From: Iodidimonas sp. SYSU 1G8
Lineage (GTDB): Bacteria > Pseudomonadota > Alphaproteobacteria > SMXS01
NCBI RefSeq assembly: GCF_039655775.1
Contig: NZ_JBBYXJ010000001.1
Span: 2,069,501 to 2,133,500, forward strand
DNA length: 64,000 bases
Direction: 5' to 3'
In this document: positions 34,132 to 43,178 of the stretch, piece by piece
Layout: each line of letters opens with the position of its first letter
Position numbering within the stretch: the stretch's first letter is position 1
The notes under the pieces: model-generated
Database searches by the model: none
Seen by the model: only the letters and a program-made list of their open reading frames with translations
What the model was told of the DNA's origin: nothing
Position numbers and translations under genes: made by a program

Positions 34132-35832
34132 ATGGGCATCGCACGAGCAATCACGAGACACGCCGCGTCGTTCGCGGTGATCGTCGCGCTGCTTGCCGTC
34201 GGCATTCCCGCCTACAAGCATGTGCGCGCCGCGTTGGACGAGCGGCCCGCCATTGCCCGTCAGTTCGGCGAACTTGACCAACTGCGCACCCAGCTCGCCG
34301 CCTTCACGGCGGACGAAATCCGCAGGACCGAGGAACGCGTCGCCCGTCTGCAGGACGCATCGGGCGCGGCGCTGGACGCCCGCCTCGCGCAACTCAACCG
34401 CGACATGCTCGACCGGACGGGACGGCAGCGAAGCCGTCTGGCCCGCTCGGCCTCCATCCTCGTCGCCGATACGGCGATGGTCCGGCGCGACGTGGAGAAT
34501 GACGTCGCGCTGGCCCTGCTGGAGCAGGAGCGCCGCTATCTGCTGACCGCCATCGCCGCTACCGCCCGGCGCGAGAAGGCCGTCGCCGAAACCAGCATCG
34601 CCGTGGAGACGGCCGCGACGGCCTACCGCGCGCTGAGCACGCAACTCCAGGATATCCAGCGCCGCAAGAACGACATACGAGCCCGGCATGACGTGCTGGT
34701 CCGCATCCCGTGGTCGGCGGCGAACCGGGCCGTCGCCGACCTGAGCGAACAGGAACGCGCCGTCCGGACACGTCTCGCGGCGGCCCAGGCGGATTACACG
34801 AAGGCGCGGCGCCTGCGTGATCTGGCACGGACCAGAACGGCCGTGGAGGCGTTTCTCGTCACGCCCGTCGCCGCGGGGTCCGAGCTCGACGAGCGCATAG
34901 AGGCGCTACGTGCCCATCAGGACAAAAGCTGGCTGCGCACCATTCCCCAGGCCATTTACCAGGTTCTGCCGCAGGCGGTGCTGATCTTCATCGGCGTTCT
35001 GCTCAGCCCCGTCCTGATCAAGCTGTTCTTTTATTATGTCATCGCGCCCATCGCCGCCCGCCGCGCCCCGATCCACATCCTGCCCGCAATGTCGGGCGTT
35101 ATCGCCACGGGCGGCGATGATGGTCTCCGCCGCCGCATCTCCGCCGTGTCCATCGAGATCGCCCTGGAGGGCGGCGACGAGTTGCTGGTCCGGCCGGACT
35201 ATCTGCAGAGCTCGGCCCGCAGCGGCCAGATGGATACGGCGCTGCTGCTCGACTGGTCGTCGCCGCTGACCAGCCTGGCCTCGGGGATGTGGGGCCTGAC
35301 CCGGATCCGCGCCGATGCGCGGGAGCGGTTCGTGATCTCGGCCACCAAGGACCCGTTCGCAGAAATCGGCCTGGTCGACATCCCAGCGGGGTCGGCGATG
35401 ATCGTCCAGCCGCACAATCTGGTCGGCCTGATCCAGCCGCGCGGCGCGCCGGTCACGATCACCAAGCATTGGCGGCTTGGCACCCTGAACGCCTGGCTGA
35501 CGCTGCAATTGCGCTATCTGGCCTTTCACGGACCGGTGACGCTGGTGGTCATGGGATGCCGCGGCGTCCGCGTCGAGCGCGGCGGCGATGGTCGCAGCGT
35601 CAACCAGGCCGCCACCATCGGCTTCAGCGCCAACCTGGGCTATTCCACCAGACGCTGCGAAACCTTCGGCGCCTATCTGCTCGGCAAGCAGGAGCTGCTG
35701 AACGACCACTTCGCCGGCGAGGATGGCCACTACGTCTACGAAGAAATGCCCCATTTCGGCAAAAAAGGCAGCATCATGGGACGCGGCCTCGAGGGCATCA
35801 CGGATTCGCTCCTGAAAGTCTTCGGCGTCTGA
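34132..35832 (+). CDS. membrane-anchored coiled-coil protein with possible AIM24-like domain
   Basis: 566 residues. A hydrophobic segment lies at about 12-26, then a long charged, heptad-rich region (about 35-260; for example TADEIRRTEERVARLQDA and SEQERAVRTRLAAAQADY). A second membrane segment lies near 285-315 (VLPQAVLIFIGVLLSPVLI), then a beta-rich C-terminal domain. In that domain GGDELLVRPDYLQSS, AEIGLVDIPAGSAMIVQPHN and GPVTLVVMGCRGVRVE recall AIM24 (DUF124) proteins, but the match is weak. The start at 34132 gives a normal short cytoplasmic end; the ribosome site is poor. It shares a 196-base gap with the divergent ABC transporter gene. Function unknown. Confidence 0.72.
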   Translation: MGIARAITRHAASFAVIVALLAVGIPAYKHVRAALDERPAIARQFGELDQLRTQLAAFTADEIRRTEERVARLQDASGAALDARLAQLNRDMLDRTGRQRSRLARSASILVADTAMVRRDVENDVALALLEQERRYLLTAIAATARREKAVAETSIAVETAATAYRALSTQLQDIQRRKNDIRARHDVLVRIPWSAANRAVADLSEQERAVRTRLAAAQADYTKARRLRDLARTRTAVEAFLVTPVAAGSELDERIEALRAHQDKSWLRTIPQAIYQVLPQAVLIFIGVLLSPVLIKLFFYYVIAPIAARRAPIHILPAMSGVIATGGDDGLRRRISAVSIEIALEGGDELLVRPDYLQSSARSGQMDTALLLDWSSPLTSLASGMWGLTRIRADARERFVISATKDPFAEIGLVDIPAGSAMIVQPHNLVGLIQPRGAPVTITKHWRLGTLNAWLTLQLRYLAFHGPVTLVVMGCRGVRVERGGDGRSVNQAATIGFSANLGYSTRRCETFGAYLLGKQELLNDHFAGEDGHYVYEEMPHFGKKGSIMGRGLEGITDSLLKVFGV

Positions 35833-35865
35833 ACCGCAAGAGATGAAACAGGGAACGGGGAATCC

Positions 35866-36567
35866 ATGATGACGAGGAAATTCACGATGTCCGCCATCAG
35901 CGCCGCCGCGCTGGGCGGGTTGCTGGCGATGGTGCCCCTGCCCGGCGCACGCGTCCTGGCCGAGCCGGCCGCCCAGATGGCGCAGCCCGATCCGCGCGCC
36001 GTGCAGGAAATGCTGGACAAGCAGGCCGTCGCGGAAGTGATGATGACCTATTGCCGGGCGCTCGATCACCGGGACGAGGAACTGCTGCGCAGCGTGTTCC
36101 ATCCGGATTCCCAGCATAATCACGGCTTCGTAGGCCCCAGTTCCGATCCGAGCCTGCCCTCGGCCCCGGGCAAGCCCGGCGACTTCGTCGCCTATGCGCT
36201 GGAGGCGCTGTCGCGGATGCACCGGACGCACCACCAGCTCGGCAACATCTTCGTCGAGGTGGAGGGCGACGTCGCCTACACCGAGGCCTATTTCACCGCC
36301 TATCACCGCATGCGCGCCAAAGGCGATCCGCTGGCCGCGCCCAATGCGTACGATACGGAAATGGACCTGTTCGTGGCGGGCCGGTACATGGACCGGATGG
36401 AAAAGCGCGACGGCGTCTGGAAGATCGTGCGCCGCACGGCGACCACCGACTGGCAGCGCATCGAGCCGCCCTCGTCCACGAACCACTCGAGCGTGCCGCG
36501 CGAGATGCAGTCGCTGCAAAGCCGCGACGACTTCGTCTATCGTCGGCGCGAGGTCTATGGCCAGTAA
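35866..36567 (+). CDS. exported SnoaL/NTF2-like protein
   Basis: 233 residues. The N terminus is a signal peptide (AALGGLLAMVPLPGARVLAE). The body fits the SnoaL-like family PF13577: KQAVAEVMMTYCRALDHRDEE, a SVFHPDS strand, a GNIFVEVEGDVAYTEAYFTA strand pair and a GVWKIVRRTATTDW end. Members include polyketide cyclases and ring-hydroxylating-dioxygenase beta-like folds; many have no known activity. Export is unusual for this family. It is followed 12 bases on by a DsbA-like isomerase gene with which it probably forms an operon. A second, cytoplasmic family member is at 44236-44661. Confidence 0.88.
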   Translation: MMTRKFTMSAISAAALGGLLAMVPLPGARVLAEPAAQMAQPDPRAVQEMLDKQAVAEVMMTYCRALDHRDEELLRSVFHPDSQHNHGFVGPSSDPSLPSAPGKPGDFVAYALEALSRMHRTHHQLGNIFVEVEGDVAYTEAYFTAYHRMRAKGDPLAAPNAYDTEMDLFVAGRYMDRMEKRDGVWKIVRRTATTDWQRIEPPSSTNHSSVPREMQSLQSRDDFVYRRREVYGQ

Positions 36568-36579
36568 GGAGAGGCGGCG

Positions 36580-37227
36580 ATGAGCGGCAACGACGCGCAG
36601 GCGACCTTCTATTTCGACACCATCTCGCCCTTCGCCTATCTGATGTGGCGGGCGCTGCGCCGCGCGCCGCTGGCCAAGCCGTTCAAAGCGGTGCCGGTGG
36701 TGTTCGGCGCGCTGCTGAACCATTGGGGCCAGCTGGGTCCGGCCGAGATCGGGCCGAAGCGCCTGCACACCTATCGGTACTGCCAGTGGCTGGCGGACCG
36801 GGAAGGCATCCGGTTCCGCTTTCCACCGGCGCACCCGTTCCGGTCGCTGGACAGCCTGCGCCTGATCGTCGCGCTGGGCAGCACGGAGACCGCCGTCGAC
36901 GGCGTGTTTGGCGCGATCTTCGGCGAGGGCATGGATGCCGCCTCGCCCGAAGGCCTCGCCCGGATCGGCGAAAGGCTGGGCGTGGCCGACGTCCCGGCGC
37001 TCATCGCGTCGACCGGGGCGGCAGCGCGACTGCGCGACAATACCGAAGGCGCCATTTCCCAGGGCGTCTTCGGTGTCCCGACACTGGCCGTGGACGGCGA
37101 GCTGTTCTGGGGCTTCGACACCCTGCCCATGGCCATCGACTATCTGGCCGACCCCGCCCTGTTCGAGAGCGACGAGATGCGCCGCATCGCCGATCTTCCG
37201 GTCGGCATCGTGCGCCGGAAGGGCTAG
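36580..37227 (+). CDS. 2-hydroxychromene-2-carboxylate isomerase/DsbA-family protein
   Basis: 215 residues with a thioredoxin fold of the kappa-GST/HCCA isomerase type. FYFDTISPFAYLMWRAL carries the Ser that replaces the CxxC of DsbA, and GVFGVPTLAVDGELFWGFD carries the cis-Pro loop. HCCA isomerases act with glutathione in naphthalene and other polyaromatic degradation; many homologues have unknown substrates. GGAGAGG precedes the start. The 3' end overlaps the convergent TspO gene by four bases. The nearby oxygenases make an aromatic catabolic role plausible but unproven. Confidence 0.88.
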   Translation: MSGNDAQATFYFDTISPFAYLMWRALRRAPLAKPFKAVPVVFGALLNHWGQLGPAEIGPKRLHTYRYCQWLADREGIRFRFPPAHPFRSLDSLRLIVALGSTETAVDGVFGAIFGEGMDAASPEGLARIGERLGVADVPALIASTGAAARLRDNTEGAISQGVFGVPTLAVDGELFWGFDTLPMAIDYLADPALFESDEMRRIADLPVGIVRRKG

Positions 37228-37715
37228 TTGAGGCGGTAAATCTCGAAGTTGAGCAGGGCCGCGAAGCTGACCCAGGCGATGTAGGGCACGAAGCACAGGC
37301 CCGCGATCCGGTCCAGATGCAGGAACGAAAACAGGGTCGCGGCGATGGCGATCCACAGCGCCGAGATGACCACCAGCCCGGCCAGCGGGCTATGGGCGGC
37401 GAAGAACGCCCACGACCACGCGGCATTCAGCACCATCTGGAACAGGAACAGTCCGATGGCCGCCTTGCGGCCCGGCGTCTTCGGATCAAGCCGCAGGACA
37501 CGGAAGAACGCATAGGCCATCAGGATGTAGAGCATGCCCCAGGCCGGCCCGAACACCCAGTTCGGCGGGTTGAAGTCCGGCTTGTCCAGCCCGGCGTACC
37601 AGGTCGGGATGTTCGGCGTGGTCGCCAGATTGCCCAGCACCGCCGCGGTAAGCACGGGAAGAACCGCCAGGAGAAGGGCCCGCAACGGCGGCATCCGCGA
37701 TTGATCTGGCATCAT
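37224..37715 (-). CDS. tspO: TspO/MBR family tryptophan-rich sensory protein
   Basis: 163 residues with five transmembrane helices. The signatures are TWYAGLDKPDFNPPNWVF after helix 1, GPAWGMLYILMAYAF in helix 2, and NAAWSWAFFA in helix 3. TspO binds porphyrins and cholesterol-like ligands and in Rhodobacter controls photosynthesis genes in response to oxygen. GGAG lies ten bases before the ATG at 37715. It is divergent from a PAS/GAF hybrid kinase. With BphO and BphP in the same 20 kb, a tetrapyrrole or light theme is possible (inference). Confidence 0.93.
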   Translation of the reverse strand: MMPDQSRMPPLRALLLAVLPVLTAAVLGNLATTPNIPTWYAGLDKPDFNPPNWVFGPAWGMLYILMAYAFFRVLRLDPKTPGRKAAIGLFLFQMVLNAAWSWAFFAAHSPLAGLVVISALWIAIAATLFSFLHLDRIAGLCFVPYIAWVSFAALLNFEIYRLN

Positions 37716-37955
37716 GGTGTTTATTCTCCTTCGTGATCCTCTAAGGACCCTGAAACGTTACGATCACTATACGATGCCGGGAGCGGGCCGGTTCCCAAAG
37801 ACATGGTGAGCAGGCCGGGAACCATATATGGTCACGAAGCAGACACCGCGCCGGGGAGGGGCGAGGATGGAAGACATCCCGGGGAGCAATGGTCACTTCA
37901 TGACACCGGGCGAAAGTCTCGGGGAACGCCGCGCCGCGGGAGAGGTAGCGACGGC

Positions 37956-40799
37956 ATGAGCGGCCGCAAGGACAATACCACAGGCATGCTGGGTCAACTG
38001 GACACGATCCTGAACGAACTACCATACAGGTTGTTCGTGAAGGACACGGCGTCGGTTTATCTGGGCTGCAACACCGCCTATGCCGCCGATCTGGGACGCG
38101 CGCCGGAAGATCTCGTCGGACTTTCCGATTTCGATCTGTTTCCAGCGGCGCTTGCCGAGCGCTACCGCGCCGACGATCAGCGCGTCATGGCCGGAAAACA
38201 GGCGATCACCATCGAGGAGCCCTATGTCAGTAATGGCGTGCAGCTGTGGCTCCGGACCACCAAGAAGCCTCTCTTCGATGCCGACGGCGAGGTCACCGGC
38301 GTTCTCGGAATCTTCGAGAACATCACCCAGGAACGGCGAGCGCGCGAAGCGCTCCGCCGGCGCGGCTGGGCGCTGGAAGCTTTGAACCGGGCTCAGCACG
38401 CCATGGTGCACGCGGCTAACGAGCGCGAGCTTTTACAAGGTGTGTGCGAGGCCCTGACGCTGGGGGATGAATATCCGTTGTGCTGGATCGGCTGGGCCGA
38501 GGCGGACAGCTCTCATGCCGTGACCATCGCGGCGGTAGCGGGAACGGCCGGCACCTATGCGGACGGCCTGGAGATTTCCTGGGGCAAGGGTCCCCTCGCC
38601 CAAGGACCAACCGGCACGTGCATCCGCGAGGGCAGGTCGATCATCAGCACTCACGACGAGACCGACGAGAGATTGTCGCCGTGGCGCGAACGCGCGCGCG
38701 CCTATGATATCCGCGCTTCCGTATCCGTTCCGCTCAGGACCCCGGAAACCGTTCTTGGAGCCATGGTCGTCTATGGCCGGACCGAGGACAGCTTCGGTCC
38801 GGCCGAAATCGCCCTGTTCGAGGATTTTGCCGCGACCCTGCTGTTCGGCATCCAGTCGAGGCGCACCCGCGCCGCCTATGACACGGCGGTCCAGGAGAAA
38901 CTTGAACAAGAAGCCCAGATGAAGGGGGCGCTGGAGGCGATCATGGCAGGCGCCTCGGTCGGCCTGATCACCGCCAGCGCGCACGGCACGATCCAGTTCG
39001 TCAATCCGGCGGCGGAAGAAATGTTCGGCTACGGAGAAGGCGAACTGGTAGGCCGCGACCTCACCGTTCTGATGCCGGTCGGCGAGCGCCCCTTCCACAC
39101 GGATCATCTGGCTCGGTTCCGGGAAACCGCTGCGATCAGCCAGTTCACACGCCGGCCCCGGGAATTCACCGCGCTGCGCCAATCGGGAGAACGGTTCCCC
39201 ATCGAACTGGCGGTGAGTTCCGTCTCGCTGAACGGAACGACCGTGCTGATCGGCAGCGTCAACGACGTCTCCGAGCGCAAAATCGCCGAACGCGCCGCGC
39301 GCGAAGCCGACAGGCTCCTGCAGCAGATTTCCGAGACCATCGACGAAGTCTTCTGGGTGGCGAACCCTCGCGAAGGCCGACTGACCTACGCCAGTTCCGC
39401 GTTCGAGCGCGTCATCGGGCTGTCGCCGGACTTCATGAAACGCGACATGTATGCGCTTGAAGCCCTCATTCTCGAGGAAGACCGCGAACAGGTAAGCCGC
39501 ACCGTGCGAGAGGCGTTCGCCACCGGTGAACCCTATTTCAACGAATACCGCATCCGGCGCCCGGATGGCGGCCTGCGCTGGATCTGGGGCCGAGGCTTTC
39601 CCGTCTTCGACGACGACGGCGCCGTGACCAGCTTCATCGGCGTTGCCCAGGACGTGACCGAACGCAAGGAAGCCGAGGCCAAGTTCGTCCAGGCTCAGAA
39701 GCTGGAAAGCCTCGGGCATCTGGCAGGCGGGATCGCGCACGACTTCAACAATCTGCTGATGGCCGTGCAGATCGGCGCGCAGTTCGCCAAGGATGCCGGG
39801 GCCGCGGACAGCCGTCATCTGGATATCATTCTGGAGGCGGCGGACCGGGGCGCGGATCTGGTCAGGCGCCTGTCGACCTTTTCCCGCCATCAGGAACCCC
39901 GGTCCCGGATCAGCGATCCGCGCGAGTTGATCCGCCAGTCGCTCAAGCTGATACGCACGGCGCTGCCCGAGAGCATCGCCGTCGAGGCCCGGCTCGGCGA
40001 GGCGGTGTCTCCCGCCAGTCTGGACCCGGCGCTGCTCGAGAGCGCGCTGCTCAACCTGGCGATCAACGCACGGGACGCGATCACCGGCGCCGGCACGCTC
40101 GTGGTGGCGGCGCGGAATGTCCGGCGGCACCGGCCCGACCGGCCGAGAAAGCTGCATGATCTGGTGGAGATTTCCGTCACCGATACCGGCATCGGCATGG
40201 ACGGCGTCACCGTCCAACGGGCCCTGGAACCGTTTTTCACCACCAAGGAGGCCGGCAAGGGTACGGGCCTCGGCCTCAGCATGGTTCACGGATTCGTCAC
40301 TCAGTCCGGCGGCTTTCTCGAAATCGACAGCGCGCCGGGACAGGGAACGACCATCCGGCTGTGTTTTCCGGCCATGACCGGCGCGCCCCCTGCATCCCGA
40401 AGGCGAGAAGGCCTGGCGCCGCGCAGCCTTGCGCTCGGCACCGTGCTCCTGGTCGATGATGATGACAGCGTCCGAAAGGCCCTCGCCTCGATCCTGCGGC
40501 CGGTCTGCAGCGAACTGCTGGTCGCCGGCAACGGGCCCGAGGCGCTGGAGCTGGTCGGCCCGCTGCGCCATCTCGATCTCCTGATCTCGGATATCGTGAT
40601 GCCGAGCGGCATGACCGGCTATCAGCTCGCGGATCTGCTGGTGTTGCGTCACCCGACATGCCGGGTGCTGCTGATGTCGGGCTATAGCGCGGACGCGCGC
40701 CTGCAATATTCCTCGCTGCGTGACTTCCGGCTGTTGCAGAAGCCGTTTTCGCCGCAAACCTTGTTCACGGAACTGGAAAAAATGACCGGGTCCGACTGA
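37956..40799 (+). CDS. hybrid histidine kinase PAS-GAF-PAS-PAS-HisKA-HATPase-REC
   Basis: 947 residues, cytoplasmic, no membrane helix. A PAS domain opens the protein (LPYRLFVKDTASVYLG), then a GAF domain (about 150-320, with SVSVPLRTPETVLGAMVVYG) and two PAS domains (LITASAHGTIQFVNPAAEE; then DEVFWVANPREGRLTYASSA). The kinase core is GGIAHDFNNLLMAVQ, DTGIGMDGV and GTGLGLSMVHGF. The C-terminal receiver has LLVDDDDSV and LISDIVMPSG. The start at 37956 follows GGGAGAGG; upstream in-frame ATGs give a non-domain tail. The signal is unknown; the GAF domain could bind a small molecule or tetrapyrrole but lacks the phytochrome Cys motif. Confidence 0.92.
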   Translation: MSGRKDNTTGMLGQLDTILNELPYRLFVKDTASVYLGCNTAYAADLGRAPEDLVGLSDFDLFPAALAERYRADDQRVMAGKQAITIEEPYVSNGVQLWLRTTKKPLFDADGEVTGVLGIFENITQERRAREALRRRGWALEALNRAQHAMVHAANERELLQGVCEALTLGDEYPLCWIGWAEADSSHAVTIAAVAGTAGTYADGLEISWGKGPLAQGPTGTCIREGRSIISTHDETDERLSPWRERARAYDIRASVSVPLRTPETVLGAMVVYGRTEDSFGPAEIALFEDFAATLLFGIQSRRTRAAYDTAVQEKLEQEAQMKGALEAIMAGASVGLITASAHGTIQFVNPAAEEMFGYGEGELVGRDLTVLMPVGERPFHTDHLARFRETAAISQFTRRPREFTALRQSGERFPIELAVSSVSLNGTTVLIGSVNDVSERKIAERAAREADRLLQQISETIDEVFWVANPREGRLTYASSAFERVIGLSPDFMKRDMYALEALILEEDREQVSRTVREAFATGEPYFNEYRIRRPDGGLRWIWGRGFPVFDDDGAVTSFIGVAQDVTERKEAEAKFVQAQKLESLGHLAGGIAHDFNNLLMAVQIGAQFAKDAGAADSRHLDIILEAADRGADLVRRLSTFSRHQEPRSRISDPRELIRQSLKLIRTALPESIAVEARLGEAVSPASLDPALLESALLNLAINARDAITGAGTLVVAARNVRRHRPDRPRKLHDLVEISVTDTGIGMDGVTVQRALEPFFTTKEAGKGTGLGLSMVHGFVTQSGGFLEIDSAPGQGTTIRLCFPAMTGAPPASRRREGLAPRSLALGTVLLVDDDDSVRKALASILRPVCSELLVAGNGPEALELVGPLRHLDLLISDIVMPSGMTGYQLADLLVLRHPTCRVLLMSGYSADARLQYSSLRDFRLLQKPFSPQTLFTELEKMTGSD

Positions 40800-40807
40800 A
40801 TTTCCGC

Positions 40808-42043
40808 CTATGTCGACGTCCGTGACGGCAAGGCCAGGGTCAGCAGCCAACACGCCACCAGCATGACGGCCGAGGCGATCAGGCAGGCGTCGATGCCGCC
40901 CCAGCCATAGAGCAGGCCGGAAAGCAGCGTGCCCGCGAAACGCCCGGCGGCGTTGGCCGCGTAGTAGAAGCCTACATCCTCGGCGGCCTTTTCCGATCCC
41001 GCATAGGCGAGGACCAGATAGGAGTGCACCGAGGAATTGACCGCGAACAACACGCCGAACAGGGCGAGCCCGGCGACCAGTAGCATGTCGGGCGCGAGCG
41101 CAACCCAGGACAGCGCCGCGACGATCGCCGCCGGCACGAGCGCCAGCGCCAGCGACCACCACCGCGCCGCCGGCACCTCGCGGCTCAGGCCGTCGGCGCT
41201 GCGCCGCACGACCACGGGCGCCGCCGCCTGGACGAGGCCATAGACGATGGTCCAGACCGCGAGAAAGCCGCCCACCATGGTGAAGGTCCAGCCCGACGCG
41301 TAGAGGAACACCGGCACGCCGACCACGAACCACACGTCCCGCGCGCCGAACAGGAAGACCCTTCCCGCCGCCAGCAGATTGACGCCGCTGTTCTTGGCGA
41401 ACAACTCGCGCGCCGACCGCGACGCCTTCGCCTTGCCCATCATGGGCGGCAGCGCGACGACCACGCCGACGAGCACCAGCGCCAGCGCGCCGGCCATCAG
41501 CCACAGGGCCATGCGGAAACCGGCCACTTCCAGCAAAAAGCCGCCGAGGAAGAAGCCGATCCCCTTCATGGCGTTCTTGCTGCCCGTGAACCAGGCGACC
41601 CAGTGGAACAGCCGGCCCGACGCCTCGCCGGCCGTGACCTTGATCGCCGATTTGCTGGCGGTCTTGGTCAAATCCTTGGCGACGCCGCACAGACCCTGCG
41701 CCATCACGACCCAGACCACGGACAGCGCCGCCGTCCAATCCGGCGACAGGACCGAGAGCATGAGGAAGCCGATGATCTGGGTCATCAGCCCGACCGCGAG
41801 CATGCGGGCGATGCCGAAGCGCGTCGCCAGCCAGCCGCCGATCAGATTGGCGGCGATGCCGGCCGCCTCGTAAAGCAGGAACAGGAACGCCAGCGCGAAG
41901 GGCGAATAACCGAGGCGGAAAAAATGCAGCAGCACCAGCATCCGCAGCGCGCCGTCGGTCAGGGTAAACCCCCAATAGGACGCGGTCACGATCGCATAGT
42001 TGCGGGTCGCGGCGGCGGAAGGCGGGGCACCGGAGGCGCTCAC
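40808..42043 (-). CDS. arsJ: organoarsenical efflux MFS transporter ArsJ
   Basis: 411 residues with about eleven to twelve transmembrane segments. ArsJ signatures seen: YWGFTLTDGALRMLVLLHFF at the N terminus, GVAKDLTKTASKSAIK, LFHWVAWFTGSKNAMKG, GIGFFLGGFLLEV and LFGARDVWFVVGVPVFLY. ArsJ exports 1-arseno-3-phosphoglycerate made from arsenate by the dedicated GAPDH encoded just upstream (six-base gap), after which the compound falls apart outside the cell. This gives arsenate resistance without reduction. No ArsR regulator or ArsC is visible nearby. Length and context both fit. Confidence 0.93.
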   Translation of the reverse strand: MSASGAPPSAAATRNYAIVTASYWGFTLTDGALRMLVLLHFFRLGYSPFALAFLFLLYEAAGIAANLIGGWLATRFGIARMLAVGLMTQIIGFLMLSVLSPDWTAALSVVWVVMAQGLCGVAKDLTKTASKSAIKVTAGEASGRLFHWVAWFTGSKNAMKGIGFFLGGFLLEVAGFRMALWLMAGALALVLVGVVVALPPMMGKAKASRSARELFAKNSGVNLLAAGRVFLFGARDVWFVVGVPVFLYASGWTFTMVGGFLAVWTIVYGLVQAAAPVVVRRSADGLSREVPAARWWSLALALVPAAIVAALSWVALAPDMLLVAGLALFGVLFAVNSSVHSYLVLAYAGSEKAAEDVGFYYAANAAGRFAGTLLSGLLYGWGGIDACLIASAVMLVACWLLTLALPSRTST

Positions 42044-42049
42044 GGGATG

Positions 42050-43096
42050 CTAGATCCCTGCCTCGGCCATGTGGCAGGCCAGGTCCACCATGCGGCAGGC
42101 ATAGCCCATCTCGTTGTCGTACCAGGCATAGACCTTCAGCAGCGTGCCGTCGGTGACCATGGTGGAGGGCGCGTCGACGATGCTGCTGCGCGTGTCGCGG
42201 GCATAGTCCGCCGAGACCAGCGGGCGTTCCTCGTAGCCGAGGATGCCGGCGAGCGGGCCGGCGGCGGCGGCGCGGAACAGGGCGTTGACCTCCTCGGCCG
42301 TGGTCTCGCGCCGCATTTCGAAAACGCAGTCGGTCAGGCTGGCATTGAGCACGGGCGCGCGTACCGCATGGCCGTTCAGCTTGCCCTTGAGTTCAGGATA
42401 GATCAGGGCGATGGCCGTCGCGCTGCCGGTGGTCGTCGGTTGCAGCGACAGCATGGCGCTGCGTGCCCGGCGCAAATCCTTGTGCGGCGCGTCGGTCACC
42501 ACATTGGTGTTGGTCGGATCGTGAATGGTGGTGATTTGGCCGTGGCGGATGCCGATGGCCTCGTGCACCACCTTGACCACCGGCGCGAGGCAATTGGTGG
42601 TGCAGGACGCCGCCGTGACGATGGGATGACGCGCAGGGTCGTAGAGGTGCTCGTTCACGCCCACGACAACGTTGAGCACCGTATCGACCTTGACCGGCGC
42701 CGCGACGATGACCCGTTTCGCGCCCCGGTCCAGATGCCCCTGCAGCACCTCGGGCGTCAGGAACTTGCCGGTGCAGTCCAGGACGACGTCGACACCGAGG
42801 TCGCCCCAGGGAATGTCGCCCGGTTTCGCGTGCGCGGAGAAACTCAGCCGCCGGTCGCCAATGCGCACCGCGTCCTCGCCGTCGGCGGCGATGCGCGGTC
42901 CCTTCCAGCGGCCCTGCACGCTGTCGAATTCCAGCAGATGCGCGCAGGCGGCCGCACCGCCCTTGATCTCGTTGAGGTGGACGACATCGAGCCGGTTGTC
43001 CCGGAGCGGATCGTCATCGCCGCGCTCGGCCGCGCCCAGCGCCGCCCGCAATGCCAGCCGGCCGATACGGCCCATGCCGCTGATGCCCACTCTCAT
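42050..43096 (-). CDS. ArsJ-associated glyceraldehyde-3-phosphate dehydrogenase
   Basis: 348 residues. The NAD-binding start is [15 protein letters not shown]; the catalytic Cys is in [13 protein letters not shown], and substrate contacts are in [12 protein letters not shown] and [13 protein letters not shown]. The [19 protein letters not shown] segment is typical of the ArsJ-linked subgroup rather than glycolytic Gap. It uses arsenate in place of phosphate to form 1-arseno-3-phosphoglycerate, the ArsJ substrate. ATG 43096 is preferred (GGGAGAG upstream); a GTG lies one codon before. It is the first gene of a two-gene operon; the promoter is probably in the 82 bases before it. Confidence 0.93.
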   Translation of the reverse strand: MRVGISGMGRIGRLALRAALGAAERGDDDPLRDNRLDVVHLNEIKGGAAACAHLLEFDSVQGRWKGPRIAADGEDAVRIGDRRLSFSAHAKPGDIPWGDLGVDVVLDCTGKFLTPEVLQGHLDRGAKRVIVAAPVKVDTVLNVVVGVNEHLYDPARHPIVTAASCTTNCLAPVVKVVHEAIGIRHGQITTIHDPTNTNVVTDAPHKDLRRARSAMLSLQPTTTGSATAIALIYPELKGKLNGHAVRAPVLNASLTDCVFEMRRETTAEEVNALFRAAAAGPLAGILGYEERPLVSADYARDTRSSIVDAPSTMVTDGTLLKVYAWYDNEMGYACRMVDLACHMAEAGI

Positions 43097-43178
43097 CACG
43101 TCTCTCCCGTCAGGCCCCAGATGGCGGCGTACCCTAGTGAATCCGGGGCCTCAGGCCAGTGACATATTTATGACGGCG

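Noticed and set aside
38433-41975. 1180-codon open frame on the minus strand
   Set aside because: It runs opposite the PAS/GAF hybrid kinase and out of frame through arsJ; composition is that of an antisense shadow.
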